In this document: positions 8,276 to 16,138 of the stretch, piece after piece | Position numbering within the stretch: position 1 is the stretch's first letter | Layout: each line of letters begins with the position of its first letter | From: Bacteroidales bacterium | Lineage (GTDB): Bacteria; Bacteroidota; Bacteroidia; Bacteroidales; FEN-979 | Length of the DNA stretch: 64,000 nt | NCBI GenBank assembly: GCA_030681475.1 | Contig: JAUXWT010000103.1 | Location: 1-64,000 of the forward strand | Direction: 5' to 3' | Notes under the pieces: generated by a model | Database searches by the model: none | The model's input: the letters and a program-made list of their open reading frames with translations, nothing else | Told to the model about the DNA's origin: nothing | Program-made: the position numbers and the translations under genes

Positions 8276-8890
8276 TTACTGAGTGTTTGGCCTGTTTGAA
8301 TCATCGATTTCGAAAAAATCAGTGTACTCCCCTAGCGGTGTAATGACAATTTGCTGCATGACCTGGTCATAGAGTTCAAGCAGCGCCTTTTGTGCAGCCT
8401 CGTCTATGAGTTTGAACCTGGGACTGTTGATCAGGTTGAAATTTATTGACAGCAGTTGTACCGGTGGCTGAATTTTTGAAGCATCCGGAAGATCCATGTC
8501 ATCTTTGTCAAGGTTGTTTGCCTTGGTCAGTCTTTCCAATGCCCGTTCCATTCCTTTGAGGTCCTTGATTTCTTTGGCCATGTGATACAAATCAATAGCC
8601 CATTGCGTAACCATGTAACGCAAAGCATCCCGGGTGGAGGCACGAACGTCGCCAAAGAGATTTTTAGAAAGGCGAATATCACGGTAGGCGGTGCTTTCGC
8701 TGATTCCGAAGCGCTTCATCAATATCGTGGCAGCATTGCGGTCGTTCTGAGAATCACCCAAAATGATGGCATGAGCCGCCTCCCAGCGGATCATGACTTC
8801 TTGGTCCTCGGGGGCTACTTCCCGCCCTTCAATGTAATGCAGGCGAAGACGTTCGGTGAGTGTTGATGCAGGAATCTGGTAAGTATTCAT
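8276..8890 (-). CDS. probable terminase small subunit
   Basis: A 204-residue protein directly upstream of the large terminase. It has a helix-turn-helix-like region (RNAATILMKRFGISESTAYRDI, about residues 50-72), then a long helical region and an acidic tail. A DNA-binding N-terminus plus oligomerising helices, and the position next to the large subunit, fit the small terminase that recognises the packaging site. The ATG overlaps the preceding stop by 4 bp (ATGA). Family assignment rests on context and architecture, not on a diagnostic motif. It could also be a phage regulator. Confidence 0.6.
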   Translation of the reverse strand: MNTYQIPASTLTERLRLHYIEGREVAPEDQEVMIRWEAAHAIILGDSQNDRNAATILMKRFGISESTAYRDIRLSKNLFGDVRASTRDALRYMVTQWAIDLYHMAKEIKDLKGMERALERLTKANNLDKDDMDLPDASKIQPPVQLLSINFNLINSPRFKLIDEAAQKALLELYDQVMQQIVITPLGEYTDFFEIDDSNRPNTQ

Positions 8891-9168
8891 AAGTCGTCCA
8901 TTTTAGCGTTTTCTATTAATTTGAAGGCAAAGGCCTGGGCAGGCGATGAGCCGTTTTTGGCCAGCTCCATGATCGATTTCCTGACTTCTGCCTCTTGTAT
9001 CAACCTGCCACGCTGAAAGCGTATATAGGGTGCGTCATCTTCATCGTTCAGCAGTGCTTTAAAATCCTCCTGGCTGTATTCGAGGATTACTGCGATCTGT
9101 TTTTTACTGAGCATCAGCGAGGATAGCTCCTCAAGCTGAATGAGCAATTCTTCACTTATTTCTTTCAA
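8887..9168 (-). CDS. small HTH-like phage protein
   Basis: 93 residues, predicted helical: LMLSKKQIAVILEYSQEDFKALL resembles a helix-turn-helix of the kind in small terminase and other phage proteins, then ALANG-like helices (MELAKNGSSPAQAFAFKLIE). The start is uncertain: the frame opens with TTG and overlaps the PLD gene by 17 bp; the next ATG (at 9114) would leave 75 residues. It may work with, or in place of, the neighbouring gene as the DNA-recognition part of the terminase. Coupled by ATGA overlap to the downstream gene. Confidence 0.55.
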   Translation of the reverse strand: MKEISEELLIQLEELSSLMLSKKQIAVILEYSQEDFKALLNDEDDAPYIRFQRGRLIQEAEVRKSIMELAKNGSSPAQAFAFKLIENAKMDDL

Positions 9169-9742
9169 AGTCGCTGGTATTATTGAGTTCGTTTACAATC
9201 CAATTTTTATGAAATTCTGCAATCTCTTTAGAGTTGCAGATCACCCCGGCTTCAATGCGAGGGTTACGCGTATAGTTTGCCGAAGAGACAATACTGATCC
9301 CCCATGTTTCATTCTGGATGACTGTGACCTTGGCATGGCATTTGGCCGCTTTAATATCCGTGGTGATCTGTTTTAGAAACTGTAGTTCCGCCGGTTTGTG
9401 AATACCATTGCGGTAATCGAAGATTCCTGAGAGTTTTGTAATGAGACCTGAAGAAACGAAAGCATAAAGCTGACGGATGGCAAACTCCGATATCGCCCAG
9501 GTTGTAAAGTAAACCTCTGCCGGCCCGGTTTGATTGAGAAAGTGAAATAGCAGATCATGTGTGGACCATTCACCCATGGAAGCATAGTGCTTTGACTCAC
9601 CAGGGCTGATGATGCCGATAACATCATCAATTTTCTGACCGACTTTCCCGATTGCCAAATGGGTTATTCCCATCACCGAGGCGGATGCCGAGGTGTGGGT
9701 TTCTTTTTTCTTAGACAGTTCATCTACTTTAAAAAGAGACAT
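9152..9742 (-). CDS. phospholipase D-like (HKD) phage protein
   Basis: 196 residues. One HxK motif near the C-terminus (CHAKVTVI) followed by SSANYTRNPRIEAGVI, the pattern of PLD-superfamily nucleases, in which the N/GS-rich strand follows HKD. Only one half-site is present, so it would act as a dimer like bacterial Nuc or BfiI. The start ATG overlaps the upstream stop in TGATG (9740-9744); a longer frame to 9796 would overlap more. It probably acts on nucleic acid, inferred from its place in the packaging operon. The usual Asp after HxK is not obvious, so the activity is uncertain. Confidence 0.68.
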   Translation of the reverse strand: MSLFKVDELSKKKETHTSASASVMGITHLAIGKVGQKIDDVIGIISPGESKHYASMGEWSTHDLLFHFLNQTGPAEVYFTTWAISEFAIRQLYAFVSSGLITKLSGIFDYRNGIHKPAELQFLKQITTDIKAAKCHAKVTVIQNETWGISIVSSANYTRNPRIEAGVICNSKEIAEFHKNWIVNELNNTSDFERNK

Positions 9743-10413
9743 CAGGGTAATAGTTGAAGGATCTGTGAGAGCTGGGCTTCCCATTTTGAAAGGCAACCGG
9801 CATTGTAGATGATTGAAGCAGCCTTTTCAGGCAGTCCAATCTGTTTTTTGTAATATGAGATCTTTGATCGAATATTCGAGCGCCTTCTGAGAAGTTCCGC
9901 CTCTGATAAATCGGTCAAAGATTTGTCGGGAACCACTTCCTTATTTTCCTGCTCCGGAGGCAATACTCCATGGATTTTAAAATGTTCATGCCGTTCGTAT
10001 GCTTTTGTGATTTCATCAGAAAGATCAAGTATCTGCAGGGCGTTTAACCTTCGTTGGTCTTGAGAAACATGCTCAAGCGTAGCGTGGAGATGGTCGCGGA
10101 TTTTCAGTTTTGACTTTATCTGGTCGAAAAGCAGCTTATCATCCCGGGAGTGTGCATTTAAATTGCCAACCTGCTGATTTGCAATTGTGGCAATTGGGGG
10201 CGGCATAACAGTAACACTCCTTGTTGTCCTTGTGGGAGATACATGAAGCAACTTCTCCAATTCATAGATCAGATTTTCGGTTGATGTCTCCGACTGATCG
10301 CTTCGTTCAAAGATTCGTTTCATGTTTTGGCTCTGTCCAAAACGTGAATAGAGCTGTACCCCTATAGCATAATCACGTTCAGAATTAAGCCAGGAGTTGA
10401 TTTCATTGTTCAT
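9742..10413 (-). CDS. helical phage protein of unknown function
   Basis: 223 residues, no recognised domain. It is rich in charged helices and has a Pro-rich linker (MPPPIATIANQQ, about residue 70). A C-terminal helical region (SEAELLRRRSNIRSKISYYKKQIG) looks like a coiled coil. Its start overlaps the upstream glycosyltransferase gene by 11 bp and its stop overlaps the PLD gene start by 1 bp, so it is fixed within the operon. Could be a virion or DNA-binding protein; I cannot say which. Confidence 0.65.
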   Translation of the reverse strand: MNNEINSWLNSERDYAIGVQLYSRFGQSQNMKRIFERSDQSETSTENLIYELEKLLHVSPTRTTRSVTVMPPPIATIANQQVGNLNAHSRDDKLLFDQIKSKLKIRDHLHATLEHVSQDQRRLNALQILDLSDEITKAYERHEHFKIHGVLPPEQENKEVVPDKSLTDLSEAELLRRRSNIRSKISYYKKQIGLPEKAASIIYNAGCLSKWEAQLSQILQLLP

Positions 10414-11113
10414 TGAGTAGTAGTTTTTGGGTTCTTAAAAATTCGTGCCATTCGGGAGCTTTGCGATCGGGTGCGAATGAGAATGACTTCTCATGTACCC
10501 GATATTTTATGAGGATGTCCTCACTATTATATATGGTATAACCCGCCAGAAGGAATTTCACCCAAAGGGCATAGTCTTCCGCCAGGGTTGATGGAGTTGC
10601 GCCATAGCCACCAACATTGGTGATCGCCTCCTTGCGGAAGGCAACGCCCGGGTGATTGACAAACCAATGTCCGTTCATCCAGCATGCTTTCTTCCTGGTA
10701 ACTTCGGCAGGATGGTTACTGTACCAATCCATCGTTTTGTTGAACAGGTGTATTTGCACACCGCAAATATGCCTGTCGGGATGTTCAGAAAAATAGTGAT
10801 CATGGGTTTTGAGCAGGTTTTTATCCGCAATATCGTCAGCATCCATGCGAACGATCAGGTCGCCCTGGCAATGCTTTAGGCCGAAGTCCAGCGCTGCAGC
10901 GATGCCTTCGTTTTCGCTTTTATGGATAATGTTGACGCAGCAGTCACGCTGAGTGAGGCCGTACAAATATTTAGTGAGTGGACCTCTGGGGTTGTTGTCA
11001 TCAACGATGATGAACCGAAAATCAGGGTGATCCTGGCCAATGATAGATTCAACGGCCTCCTGAACCCACTCAACCGGAGTTGAGAATACCGGCATTAAGA
11101 CATTTATCGTCAT
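10403..11113 (-). CDS. family 2 glycosyltransferase
   Basis: 236 residues with the GT-A fold of family 2: N-terminal INVLMPVFSTP, the strand FRFIIVDDNN, the DxD metal site RMDADD (about residue 96) and a late acidic segment (LAEDYALWVKFL). The family transfers a sugar from a nucleotide-sugar donor to an acceptor; donor and acceptor cannot be read here. Soluble, with no membrane segment. It sits in a run of overlapping genes with two other glycosyltransferase-like genes and the terminase, so it belongs to the phage-like element and may modify the host surface, virion proteins or DNA. Confidence 0.85.
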   Translation of the reverse strand: MTINVLMPVFSTPVEWVQEAVESIIGQDHPDFRFIIVDDNNPRGPLTKYLYGLTQRDCCVNIIHKSENEGIAAALDFGLKHCQGDLIVRMDADDIADKNLLKTHDHYFSEHPDRHICGVQIHLFNKTMDWYSNHPAEVTRKKACWMNGHWFVNHPGVAFRKEAITNVGGYGATPSTLAEDYALWVKFLLAGYTIYNSEDILIKYRVHEKSFSFAPDRKAPEWHEFLRTQKLLLNEQ

Positions 11114-12540
11114 GATTTACTGAAATTTATGGGAACTATTTTATCATCATGCCAATGGACTTTAAAGAACGCATTTTTGTACTGGTTGCCCGGGAAGAGG
11201 TTGGGTTTGAATTTTGTCAGTTTGCAGATTACCGGAAAACTCAGTTGATCCTGGTATGTCCATTTGATAATTTCCCACCACCATTTAGCCATCACTTCAC
11301 GCAGTGTTACTGAATGGATTCTGCGAACCATAACGCCACAGGCAAACAGTCCCCCATGCCTGGGATAGATGGTGCTGTAAAATTCAACCTGGCCATCAAT
11401 GTTCTGGCTTTGGTATTTTACCAATGGTTTTGATTCTGTTGCTTCTTCATAGATGCAATCACGATCAGGATGCGCGTATAGCGCCATATCCTGTTCCCCC
11501 AAAGAGTCCAGGCAATGCCTGACAAAATCGGGTGAAGTGATCTCAATGGAGCCATCAATGAAAATAAGGATGTCAAATTGTTCCAGGTTGTACGCTTCCC
11601 AGGGGAAAAGTTTGAAGAACTTTGCCCGAAGCCTGGCCGGAAGGTCAGTGGTCGGATATTGGACCGGTATGATTTTCCATCGCTGGCCATCACCTTGGTC
11701 CCCGGATGGAGTTGCGTGTAAAACATCCAGGGAGTCTGAGATACAGAAGAAGTCTGCTTCGATCGACTGTTTAGGAACCGGGTACAGGCATGCATAACCT
11801 CCAAAGATGGTGGTGTAAACTGCAACCTTCTTGTATGTTGGTTTTTCGTTGAACACATCGAGCCGTTCCATAATCAGGGTTTTCCACTTGGCACCATAGA
11901 ATTTCTCCATACCCCTACCCAGTTCATATTTTGCGATGGCTTCATATTCCCGCAGCGTGCCATGGGCATTGATTGTTTGCTGGCCGATATGGTAAAAGAA
12001 CGATTTATCGTCACAGTACTGTTTGAGGCCGGCCGCTTGCATCCTCAGGGACCAGTCGAACTCAACACCATAACCTTTTGCGAAGCTGTCTTCAAAGAAT
12101 CCGATTTTTTCAAACACATCGCGACGGATCACCGGAGCGGTGAACTCAATGCATTTCACTTCACGGATCCCGGGTGAGCCGTTATTTTTACACTGCTTCA
12201 TCCAGCAGTTATACGATGGCGTGATCATCGAATAAGGATGGATCTCCATCAGATCATGGATACGGTTAATCGAATCCTGAGATATTTCGATATCAGAATT
12301 CATAAGCCAGAAGGCCTGGTAATATCCTGCATCATTTTTCATGATCTCCCTGATTGCCCTGTTCCAATTTGCGGTGAAGCCCAGATTGGTTTCAAATCGA
12401 ATCACTCTTTCCTTGGGAAGCAGTGTAAGCATGTTTATGTCTGACCCATTGTCAATGACAATGGCATCGGGTACCGATTCACAAAGCCTGAGCGTAAGCT
12501 CTGGCGTGTTGTAATGCAGTATAAGTTTGGCAATGTTCAT
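11110..12540 (-). CDS. two-domain glycosyltransferase (GT2 plus DUF616-like)
   Basis: 476 residues. The N-terminal half (about 1-225) is a family 2 glycosyltransferase: AKLILHYNTPE, AIVIDNGS, the DxD-like WLMNSDIEI, and a GYGVEFDWSLRM segment. The C-terminal half (about 235-465) matches the DUF616/TOD1 type of glycosyltransferase-like domain: KVAVYTTIFGGY, DFFCISD, LRAKFFKLFPWEAYN, and IFIDGSIEI. Two transferase modules on one chain suggest that it adds two sugars in sequence. ATGA overlaps at both ends join it to the neighbouring genes. No membrane segment, so it acts in the cytoplasm. Confidence 0.8.
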   Translation of the reverse strand: MNIAKLILHYNTPELTLRLCESVPDAIVIDNGSDINMLTLLPKERVIRFETNLGFTANWNRAIREIMKNDAGYYQAFWLMNSDIEISQDSINRIHDLMEIHPYSMITPSYNCWMKQCKNNGSPGIREVKCIEFTAPVIRRDVFEKIGFFEDSFAKGYGVEFDWSLRMQAAGLKQYCDDKSFFYHIGQQTINAHGTLREYEAIAKYELGRGMEKFYGAKWKTLIMERLDVFNEKPTYKKVAVYTTIFGGYACLYPVPKQSIEADFFCISDSLDVLHATPSGDQGDGQRWKIIPVQYPTTDLPARLRAKFFKLFPWEAYNLEQFDILIFIDGSIEITSPDFVRHCLDSLGEQDMALYAHPDRDCIYEEATESKPLVKYQSQNIDGQVEFYSTIYPRHGGLFACGVMVRRIHSVTLREVMAKWWWEIIKWTYQDQLSFPVICKLTKFKPNLFPGNQYKNAFFKVHWHDDKIVPINFSKS

Positions 12541-13292
12541 AATTCAAACCGGGATTTGTGTGGGAACGTGGTTTTAAGGAAGTTTTTCAGATTGTCCGTC
12601 AGGCCGGCATTATTGTGGTTAAGATACGTCTTGCCTTTGCACTTTTCGATCAAATCACCCTCGGATGAATCGTAGAATGGCCCGTCGGTATTGTCGTAGA
12701 ACTGGATGGCGAAATCTTTACTGAATAGCAATGGTTGAGCGTTGGGGAAAAAGGTGTTGAAGTACAATGACGATGTGAGCAGTCGTTTTTCGAGCGCTGA
12801 ATATGCCGTTATGATCCACTGCATTTTCTCTTTGTTGAAAAGTTCCGGGAGATGGGTTTCCGTGTTCCAGCCTGGATAGCCTTTAGCAATTAGCACATCA
12901 AGAGTGTGGTACAATTGTGACCACCAGGTGCCATTTCTTTCAGGCACCTCCTTAAACGGATACATTGCTTTGAACTGGGCAACCGTTATGAGATCGACAT
13001 CCCTGAGGATATAGATATCATCGTACATCCGAACGAAGTGTAGCGATGTGTCTTGATGGGCGTTGAAAAGAAGCTGTTTGGTGATGGCATCGTAAAGGGT
13101 ATTCTCCTGGATACCTTCTACCCTGTCATGCGGAATATGAAGGATTGAAGTGGAATCAATCCATCGAGGAAGGTTCCCTACGATGACAACCCGGAATTCA
13201 AATTTGAAATGCTTTTCGATGGAACGAAGCGAATAGCGAAATTCATCCCAAATGGCCTCTGTTTCAAAATAAGGGTAATAGACATCAATCAT
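12537..13292 (-). CDS. Stealth-like or glycosyltransferase-like protein
   Basis: 251 residues. The sequence FRYSLRSIEKHF, VVIVGNLPRWI and HFVRMYDDIYILRDV (about residue 87) resembles the core of Stealth capsule phosphotransferases and related GT-A enzymes, in which DD is catalytic or metal binding. Shorter than full Stealth proteins, so the exact family is uncertain. First gene of the overlapping block that runs through two glycosyltransferases to the terminase. The 125 bp before it separate the block from the cargo genes at 13.4-15.2 kb. Confidence 0.6.
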   Translation of the reverse strand: MIDVYYPYFETEAIWDEFRYSLRSIEKHFKFEFRVVIVGNLPRWIDSTSILHIPHDRVEGIQENTLYDAITKQLLFNAHQDTSLHFVRMYDDIYILRDVDLITVAQFKAMYPFKEVPERNGTWWSQLYHTLDVLIAKGYPGWNTETHLPELFNKEKMQWIITAYSALEKRLLTSSLYFNTFFPNAQPLLFSKDFAIQFYDNTDGPFYDSSEGDLIEKCKGKTYLNHNNAGLTDNLKNFLKTTFPHKSRFEL

Positions 13293-13417
13293 GACACGAA
13301 AGTAGTGTCACAATTGTGAGGGGTAAAGGACAGGAAAATTAATTTTAATATGACCAACTGGCGGTGCCGATGATCAACGCTTAAGGAGATAACGGCCCTA
13401 TAGCACCCGCTTTGCCT

Positions 13418-13921
13418 TTAAAACCCTATGCCGTCATATCCTTTGCTAAGCAGAAATCCCTTAGCAACATTGGTTTTAATGGCTGCTGCTTCGTATTTTC
13501 CAGAAGCTCTCTTCCACGTTTGTTCTGTCCCTATGGCTTCTAATCCTTTACTGAAGTTTCGAGTATGAATTTCATCATCTGTTATCATTTCAAGATTCGC
13601 CAAAACATAACTGGGCTCGAATTTATCTGTGTATATTGATTGTTTTTTTGCAAGGTCTTCAAATTCGTATTTATTATCAGTTATTTTTTTGATGTTTTTC
13701 CATTTAATATCGCCGACTACAAATCCGCCGAGCTTAATGCTATCAGTTACAAAAACAATAGAAGCCTTGAATGATTCGCCTTCTTTAACTACATGAATTT
13801 TCATGCCTTCAAACCTATCTCCATACCTTTCCCAATTGCCAACCAATTTATCTTCCTTTTTACAACTCGTTAAAAGTGATATTGAAATTAGAATAAATAA
13901 TATCAGATTAACAGATTTCAT
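13418..13921 (-). CDS. lipoprotein of unknown function (cargo block)
   Basis: 167 residues with a clear lipoprotein signal: hydrophobic NLILFILISISLLTSC with the lipobox LLTSC at about residue 20, then KKEDKLVGNW, a start common to small lipocalin-like or immunity-type lipoproteins of Bacteroidota. The remainder is beta-rich by composition and I recognise no family. AT-rich compared with the phage genes on both sides. It is the last intact gene of the three-gene cargo block. Confidence 0.72.
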   Translation of the reverse strand: MKSVNLILFILISISLLTSCKKEDKLVGNWERYGDRFEGMKIHVVKEGESFKASIVFVTDSIKLGGFVVGDIKWKNIKKITDNKYEFEDLAKKQSIYTDKFEPSYVLANLEMITDDEIHTRNFSKGLEAIGTEQTWKRASGKYEAAAIKTNVAKGFLLSKGYDGIGF

Positions 13922-13969
13922 ATTGAGATAATTAAATGTTAATTTTTTGATTTACTATTTGTCGTAGAT

Positions 13970-14150
13970 TTATACATCTTGGTTGGGGTCTTTGTGTACC
14001 TTGCACAAAATTAGTTTTCCATCTCTTTCAATATGGAAGGTATTTGTTGACAGTATTATTTCATTTATCCATTAACATCTGCAAAGCCAAACCTCCAGCA
14101 TTGTCTAAATCCAAAGCTCCACTGTCTTTTAAGCCTGATTCTATTTTCAT
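13970..14150 (-). pseudogene. possible frameshifted small gene
   Basis: A start at 14150 opens MKIESGLKDSGALDLD and continues to LMLMDK-stop-like TGA; a frame shifted by one base continues as EIILSTNTFHIERDGKLILC and ends HKDPNQDV at 13970. Both parts look protein-like and join into a protein of about 60 residues if one base is lost or gained. I infer a decayed or mis-sequenced gene; the alternative is two unrelated frames. Confidence 0.35.
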
Positions 14151-14160
14151 AGTTATAATT

Positions 14161-14592
14161 TCATGGTTTAAACTTTTTCAATTTCTGAGGTTTGGGCTCA
14201 ACAGGTTTAGTTATTATTAACCTGTAACCACTTGTTTTCAGTTTTCGAACTCTTGTTTGTACCCATCTACCACCTATTAAAACATCTACATTTTCATAAG
14301 TAAATGTAGGTTTTGAAGTATGAACATAAGTTGTTTCATGCGGTATTTCTGATTCTGGTGATTTCCTAGATGTATCATTATAATAACGAATTTTAGCCTC
14401 AAGCATTTTAGCTTCGTTTATTGAATCCCTGATTTGCCATTGAGTTTTAGGGGATCCATTATCCTTAGAAGAGGGAAAAATTTGCTGATCTTGGAAAGCC
14501 ATAAATATCACAAAAACAATTACTATCAATATTGCTGCAATATAAATTGGGGACCAATTCTTTGATGTTTTATTTTGTTCTTGTTCATTCAT
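14161..14592 (-). CDS. single-pass membrane protein of unknown function
   Basis: 143 residues. Short charged N-terminus (MNEQEQNKTSKNW), then one membrane helix (IYIAAILIVIVFVIFMAF, about residues 16-33), then a soluble part rich in Lys and Thr with a basic tail (EPKPQKLKKFKP). No family recognised. Second gene of the AT-rich cargo block; gaps of 240 and 335 bp on either side contain fragments of decayed genes rather than phage genes. Confidence 0.65.
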   Translation of the reverse strand: MNEQEQNKTSKNWSPIYIAAILIVIVFVIFMAFQDQQIFPSSKDNGSPKTQWQIRDSINEAKMLEAKIRYYNDTSRKSPESEIPHETTYVHTSKPTFTYENVDVLIGGRWVQTRVRKLKTSGYRLIITKPVEPKPQKLKKFKP

Positions 14593-14668
14593 TTAGCTCA
14601 TATTTCTACAGGTTATTCAGTTGGAAATATTGAATTGAATCTTGAAATTTCTATCTTTTCACTAATGA

Positions 14669-14848
14669 TTATAGGTGAATCGCCTTACTTGTAGTATATA
14701 ATTCCAAGGTTTCATCTTGTAATCGAATCACTTGTGCTGCCAATCCTGGCTTGCCAAAAAATACTTAAGTAGTCTTGGCTGGGTCATTGGATTCCAATAA
14801 AGAATTGCAGAAATAATCGTGAAGTTTAATTTCCAATTTGTACTCCAT
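14669..14848 (-). pseudogene. small gene with an in-frame stop
   Basis: From an ATG at 14848 the frame reads MEYKLEIKLHDYF...DPAKTT, then TAA at codon 28, then continues in the same frame as VFFGKPGLAAQVIRLQ... to a stop at 14669, 59 residues in all. The second half has clear protein character. A nonsense mutation in a small cargo gene is the simplest reading; two adjacent short genes are the alternative. Confidence 0.45.
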
Positions 14849-14927
14849 ATCAAATATTTTACTCTCCCATCATGCAAGAAAGAAAATTGCAGGACAGAAC
14901 TTAACCTTTAATCATGGTGTGGCATCT

Positions 14928-15146
14928 TTAATTTGTTGGCTGCTCCTTTAAAGAAACTGTTGAGCCATTTCGATTAAACATTTTTGAATAATTTTTTGTT
15001 CGTCCATGAATTTGAAACGGGTCAATTGCAGAACCATCTTTTTTCTGATACCACTGATTTTTATTTAACTCATTAGCAATTTCAGTAGTCGTCATTGGCC
15101 TGTCCGTCTGCTGTAAAAGTTTTTCAATAGCTTCGTGTAGAGTCAT
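14928..15146 (-). CDS. HARE-HTH-like winged-helix protein
   Basis: 72 residues matching the HARE-HTH pattern: HEAIEKLLQQTDRPMTTTEIANELNKNQWYQKKDGSAIDPFQIHGRTKNY (helices, then a wing with conserved Trp-Tyr and a Gly/Arg-rich end). HARE-HTH domains are found in RpoE delta, in restriction systems and in chromatin-related proteins, and are thought to bind DNA or sense modified DNA. Here the domain stands alone. First gene of the cargo block, 57 bp after the 61-bp repeat copy 2. Confidence 0.75.
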   Translation of the reverse strand: MTLHEAIEKLLQQTDRPMTTTEIANELNKNQWYQKKDGSAIDPFQIHGRTKNYSKMFNRNGSTVSLKEQPTN

Positions 15147-15202
15147 GATATTATTTTTATTGTTTTACAAATAAGCTGTCACATTATTCTTCTTATGTCT
15201 CA

Positions 15203-15263
15203 TAACATTTCTCGCTAACCGCCATATGGCTGCTATTCTTGACTATAGACGCAATTTAATAGT
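15203..15263 (-). repeat. 61-bp dispersed repeat, copy 2
   Basis: Matches 4600-4660: TAACATTTCTC at the start, then GCCATATGGC (a perfect 10-bp palindrome in this copy), CTTGAC and GACGCAAT. Situated between the phage terminator at 15342-15370 and the first cargo gene. Confidence 0.65.
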
Positions 15264-15341
15264 CCTATTCTGTAAAAATAGGGTAAAAAATGAATAGTTA
15301 TTACGTTCACAATAAATATATTTCAAGTTCTGTACGAAAAT

Positions 15342-15370
15342 AAAAAACCCTGCCATCGCTGACAGGGTTT
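15342..15370 (-). terminator. rho-independent terminator after the structural genes
   Basis: On the minus strand AAACCCTG, loop TCAGCGATGG, CAGGGTTT followed by TTTATTTT. It lies 39 bp past the stop of the tube-like gene and ends the protease-capsid-tube transcript. Confidence 0.85.
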
Positions 15371-15408
15371 CCATGAACACACACTTCACTTGAACAGACG
15401 CAGATCTT

Positions 15409-16101
15409 TTACCAGGAGGCGGAAGTCGGATCGTAGTTGATAGGTCCGGTATAAATGGCCATGGGCTTACTTTGTTTTGAGGCAAAGGTAATTTCCTGAC
15501 CTCTTTCCTTTTCAACCGTGGCACCCCATTTGGCTTGAACATCATCAACATGCACCTCATTACATGGCTCACCGATGAGATACTTGGTGTTGTCAGCACA
15601 GTTGCGGAAAATCAGATACCCTTTGAAGGAGTAACCATTGAGGGCGATCCAGGACATCACAGCAGCGCCAAAGCCTGGATGAAAACCTTTGAGTGAACAT
15701 TCCCAACCTCCGGAATCAACATTGCTGCCTTTGATCTTCTTCTGGCTCGGTTCAATAACATCATCGGTCATGTAAAACCGCTTCATGTACTTCCCTGCCT
15801 TGAGCGTGATCGAGGAAACAGTTACGCCATCTGCAGCGCGATCACCGATGGAAACCACGTTTTCCGAAGGGATCAAAATTATTTCACTCTTGATACCGCC
15901 ACCGGCCCCGGGGTTGGAGCCAGAGGGTCGGGCAAGGTCAATGAGTGAAACGGCCACAATTCCAAGCTGACGGGGGACAAAAGCAGTAGCAAGCAGCACC
16001 CCGATAACCCACATGGGATTAACGCCGATTGCCGTTCCTATAGTGGCCCCGGTAAGGACCACCATGAACAGCATTACTATAATTTTCAAACTGTATTTCA
16101 T
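15409..16101 (-). CDS. phage structural protein, tube-like, with membrane N-terminus
   Basis: 230 residues. Two hydrophobic segments open the protein (about residues 5-24 and 29-53), then a soluble domain with the pattern of phage tail-tube or beta-sandwich structural proteins: GGWECSLKGFHPGFGAAVMSWI, GYLIFRNCADNTKYLIGEPC, and a C-terminal strand set ending GPINYDP. Position directly after the capsid gene supports a virion role. A membrane-inserted N-terminus is not expected of a tail-tube protein and may mean a membrane-associated assembly or delivery structure. Family assignment is by pattern only. Transcription ends at the terminator downstream. Confidence 0.55.
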   Translation of the reverse strand: MKYSLKIIVMLFMVVLTGATIGTAIGVNPMWVIGVLLATAFVPRQLGIVAVSLIDLARPSGSNPGAGGGIKSEIILIPSENVVSIGDRAADGVTVSSITLKAGKYMKRFYMTDDVIEPSQKKIKGSNVDSGGWECSLKGFHPGFGAAVMSWIALNGYSFKGYLIFRNCADNTKYLIGEPCNEVHVDDVQAKWGATVEKERGQEITFASKQSKPMAIYTGPINYDPTSASW

Positions 16102-16138
16102 GATATTGTTTTTTACGAGTTAGGACTCAGTGAATAGA

